Shown here piece after piece: positions 52,033 to 53,738 of a stretch of 53,738 bases of DNA. Positions within the stretch are counted from its first letter, which is position 1. Each line of letters begins with the position of its first letter. Under the pieces are notes generated by a model. The model saw only the letters and a program-made list of their open reading frames with translations. It was not told where the DNA came from and searched no databases. Both the position numbers and the translations under genes were made by a program. The stretch comes from Bacteroidales bacterium (GTDB taxonomy: Bacteria > Bacteroidota > Bacteroidia > Bacteroidales > PUMT01): assembly GCA_007132225.1 (NCBI GenBank), contig SLPB01000044.1, positions 1-53,738 of the forward strand, given 5' to 3'.

Positions 52033-53688
52033 TCAATAAGGCTTACCTGTCCCCTGAAGCAGCCAGAATTTAGACCATGCACTGTTGTTACCATCAGGTG
52101 CAGTGAATACAGTGGTCTCAAGGTTATTGATAGCTGCCTGGGCATTATCATAGTTAAGGGTTATTTCATCATTAAAATGATAATAAAACCGCAGGGGAAC
52201 TGCCTGCCTGGAAGCTGCCGCACCTGTTTCCAAAACAGGTAATCCGGTTCTGCGGTAATCGAACCAGGCCTCAGCTGCAGCCGACCAGCTTGCTATCCAT
52301 TTCTGCTCAATGATTTCCTCAAGTCCGCCATAAGGCGCTCCTGCAATATAGTCATCGAACTCACCTCCAACACCCCAGGCATTAAGGGACTGCCTGACAC
52401 CTTCATTATAATGTGTTTCAGCATCTCCAGTGATCCAGCCCTTTAGTGCAGCTTCAGAGAGAATAAAGTGCACCTCTGACGCGGACATCATTCGTGATAA
52501 CAACAACGGTCCGGCAACATCCTTGTATATGTCATTTAACTGGGATGCATGAGGGTTATAAGTTCCCTGACCAAGGTTTGGATTTAAATTATAAGTGGAT
52601 GCTCCGGCTATTGCAGGAGGAAGGCCCACATACTCTTCATCATAATTCAGTGGATCTCCACCATCAGAAAGATACCGGTCAACTATATTTTGTCCGATAT
52701 ACCGCTTACCATCAACTATTTCATCCCTGTCGGGACTGGCAGGATCCAGCTCAAGCGGTATCTCAATCTTATTGGCCCATACTCCAAGTCTGGGGTCATT
52801 CAGTGCCTGCAGGGCTTCCACCAGGGTGGCACACATCTTTAGCCTGCTATACTGGCCCCTTAAGAGATCAGCCTCGAAAGCAAGGTTGGTTGGCCAGGAA
52901 TTTGCCGGGGAGGAACCAATGTATCCCATGTTGGCATCATCATTATGACTGGATATTAAGGGATAATCAGATGGGTTATCATAAATATTGCTTATCCCCT
53001 GCGCTGAGATAGAAGGCTCCTTTTCGGAAATCCTCATATAATACCTTAGTGCAAGGGAGTTGGCAAACTTTCTCCATTGTGCTGCATTTCCCCTGAACAA
53101 TGGATCCTGGGAAGGCATTATGCCCTGGTAATCACCCTGGTTTTTGGATAACAGGGTATTGGCTGCTTCCAGGTCGGCAAGTATTCCAAGATAGATATCC
53201 CTCTGGGAGTCAAATACCGGGCTGAAAAAATCACTTCCCTGCCCCCCCTTTAATGCCTCGGTATAAGGTGCATCACCATAAAGGTCGGCTATAAGCCCGA
53301 AAGTATATGCCTTCATCACCTTGGCTGCTCCCTGGTGAAATTCAAGATCCCTGTCGACGGCCTTGTTATATAACTCATTAACATCTCTTAAGATATTGTA
53401 ATAGGTGCGCCAGCTCTTGCTATTATCATCCCACTCATAGCGGTTATGACCACCGGCCCATCCGTCTTTCTGGGTATGCTGCATAACACCGGCAATATCG
53501 CCAAATCCGTGACCCACAACATTCAGCCCCACGCTGGTAATTATTGTACCAATTAACAGATTAGGATCGGCCTTTTGCGGATCAACGCCATTGGGATTGA
53601 TATTGATCTCTTCAAGGTCATGGCACGAAACAGAAAAAATGAGTACCAGGGCCAGAAGTGTTTTAAAGCTATTTTTTATTCTATACAT
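52033..53688 (-). CDS. SusD/RagB family outer-membrane lipoprotein (SusD-like_2)
   Basis: 551 residues. Lipoprotein signal with Cys22 (LIFSVSC). The mature protein opens DLEEININPNGVDPQKADPNLLIGTIITSVG (partly quoted), typical of the SusD-like_2 group, followed by TPR-like helices (YNILRDVNELYNKAV, VMKAYTFGLIADLYGDAPYTEAL) and the C-terminal EEIIEQKWIASWSAAAEAWFDYRRTGLP block common to the family. It binds oligosaccharides or peptides on the cell surface as a lid for SusC. The partner gene ends 20 bases upstream at the window edge. Substrate unknown; terminator downstream. Confidence 0.95.
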   Translation of the reverse strand: MYRIKNSFKTLLALVLIFSVSCHDLEEININPNGVDPQKADPNLLIGTIITSVGLNVVGHGFGDIAGVMQHTQKDGWAGGHNRYEWDDNSKSWRTYYNILRDVNELYNKAVDRDLEFHQGAAKVMKAYTFGLIADLYGDAPYTEALKGGQGSDFFSPVFDSQRDIYLGILADLEAANTLLSKNQGDYQGIMPSQDPLFRGNAAQWRKFANSLALRYYMRISEKEPSISAQGISNIYDNPSDYPLISSHNDDANMGYIGSSPANSWPTNLAFEADLLRGQYSRLKMCATLVEALQALNDPRLGVWANKIEIPLELDPASPDRDEIVDGKRYIGQNIVDRYLSDGGDPLNYDEEYVGLPPAIAGASTYNLNPNLGQGTYNPHASQLNDIYKDVAGPLLLSRMMSASEVHFILSEAALKGWITGDAETHYNEGVRQSLNAWGVGGEFDDYIAGAPYGGLEEIIEQKWIASWSAAAEAWFDYRRTGLPVLETGAAASRQAVPLRFYYHFNDEITLNYDNAQAAINNLETTVFTAPDGNNSAWSKFWLLQGTGKPY

Positions 53689-53707
53689 AATTTTAATTTT
53701 TTAGTTT

Positions 53708-53738
53708 CTAAAAATTAAGGCCTAATCTAAAACCAATG
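53708..53738 (-). CDS. SusC/RagA TonB-dependent transporter, C-terminal fragment
   Basis: Only the last nine codons and stop are in the window. On the minus strand they read IGFRLGLNF then TAG, the typical ending of SusC barrels with a terminal aromatic residue. The SusD gene starts 20 bases further, the standard susC-susD order. The rest lies beyond the right edge, so the protein cannot be described further. Confidence 0.7.
   Translation of the reverse strand, partial: IGFRLGLNF

Noticed and set aside
52494-53012. 172-residue ORF antisense to the susD-like gene
   Set aside because: Antisense to a clear SusD protein, Cys/His-rich composition without a domain; a shadow frame.

Overview
The window comes from a member of the Bacteroidota, probably Bacteroidales/Marinilabiliales-like. 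The signs are a SusC/SusD pair at the right edge, a GH92 mannosidase, S9 dipeptidyl peptidase IV, pyruvate phosphate dikinase, Bacteroidota-type -7 boxes (TAnnTTTG), few Shine-Dalgarno sequences, DUF6249 and many lipoproteins. It looks like ordinary chromosome; I see no phage, IS element, rRNA or CRISPR. It opens in a pure ACGGC pentanucleotide array, which probably marks a contig end.

Layout. 0.1-5.4 kb: ppdK (-) and a DPP IV peptidase (+) with a short tandem operator-like repeat between them. 5.6-5.9 kb: two tRNA-Leu genes (CAG, GAG). 6-14.5 kb: a PhoPQ-related lipoprotein; a minus-strand operon of polytopic membrane protein, GH92 and DUF3089 hydrolase; msrB behind a structured leader; and a sugar porter. 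15-18.4 kb: a three-gene envelope lipoprotein operon (LPP20, TPR-CsgG/TolB-like, LPP20). 18.4-25.8 kb: housekeeping genes (small conserved protein, class IV aminotransferase, flavodoxin, rlmD, ABC-F, rlmB, MscS channel).

26-40.8 kb is the most interesting part. It holds a sigma factor, a membrane-tethered TPR-CHAT (caspase-like) protein, two tandemly duplicated 55-residue peptides with a textbook double-glycine leader, a TPR/anti-sigma-like membrane protein and a sensorless histidine kinase. An ECF sigma/partner pair follows, sharing a divergent promoter region with a DUF6249 gene; both promoters carry the same TGTAACC-N15-CGTC motif, which implies autoregulation. Next come a secreted prolyl oligopeptidase and a small secreted protein. 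Last come a C39-peptidase ABC exporter and an HlyD-type adaptor, the machinery that cleaves and exports double-glycine peptides. I propose that these form a peptide secretion system. The peptides are too short for ordinary ORF calling and lack Cys. No RiPP-modifying enzyme is seen here, so they may act unmodified as signals or toxins.

40.8-53.7 kb: two paralogous Tat-exported Gfo/Idh/MocA oxidoreductases and a PfkB kinase (sugar catabolism). Then thrS with a long structured leader, and infC, which appears to start at a non-canonical AUA codon behind a strong Shine-Dalgarno. rpmI and rplT are separated by an unusually long, structured gap. A candidate structured RNA follows rplT. dapB and two tandem signal peptidase I genes precede a terminator and the minus-strand SusD/SusC pair, which runs off the window.
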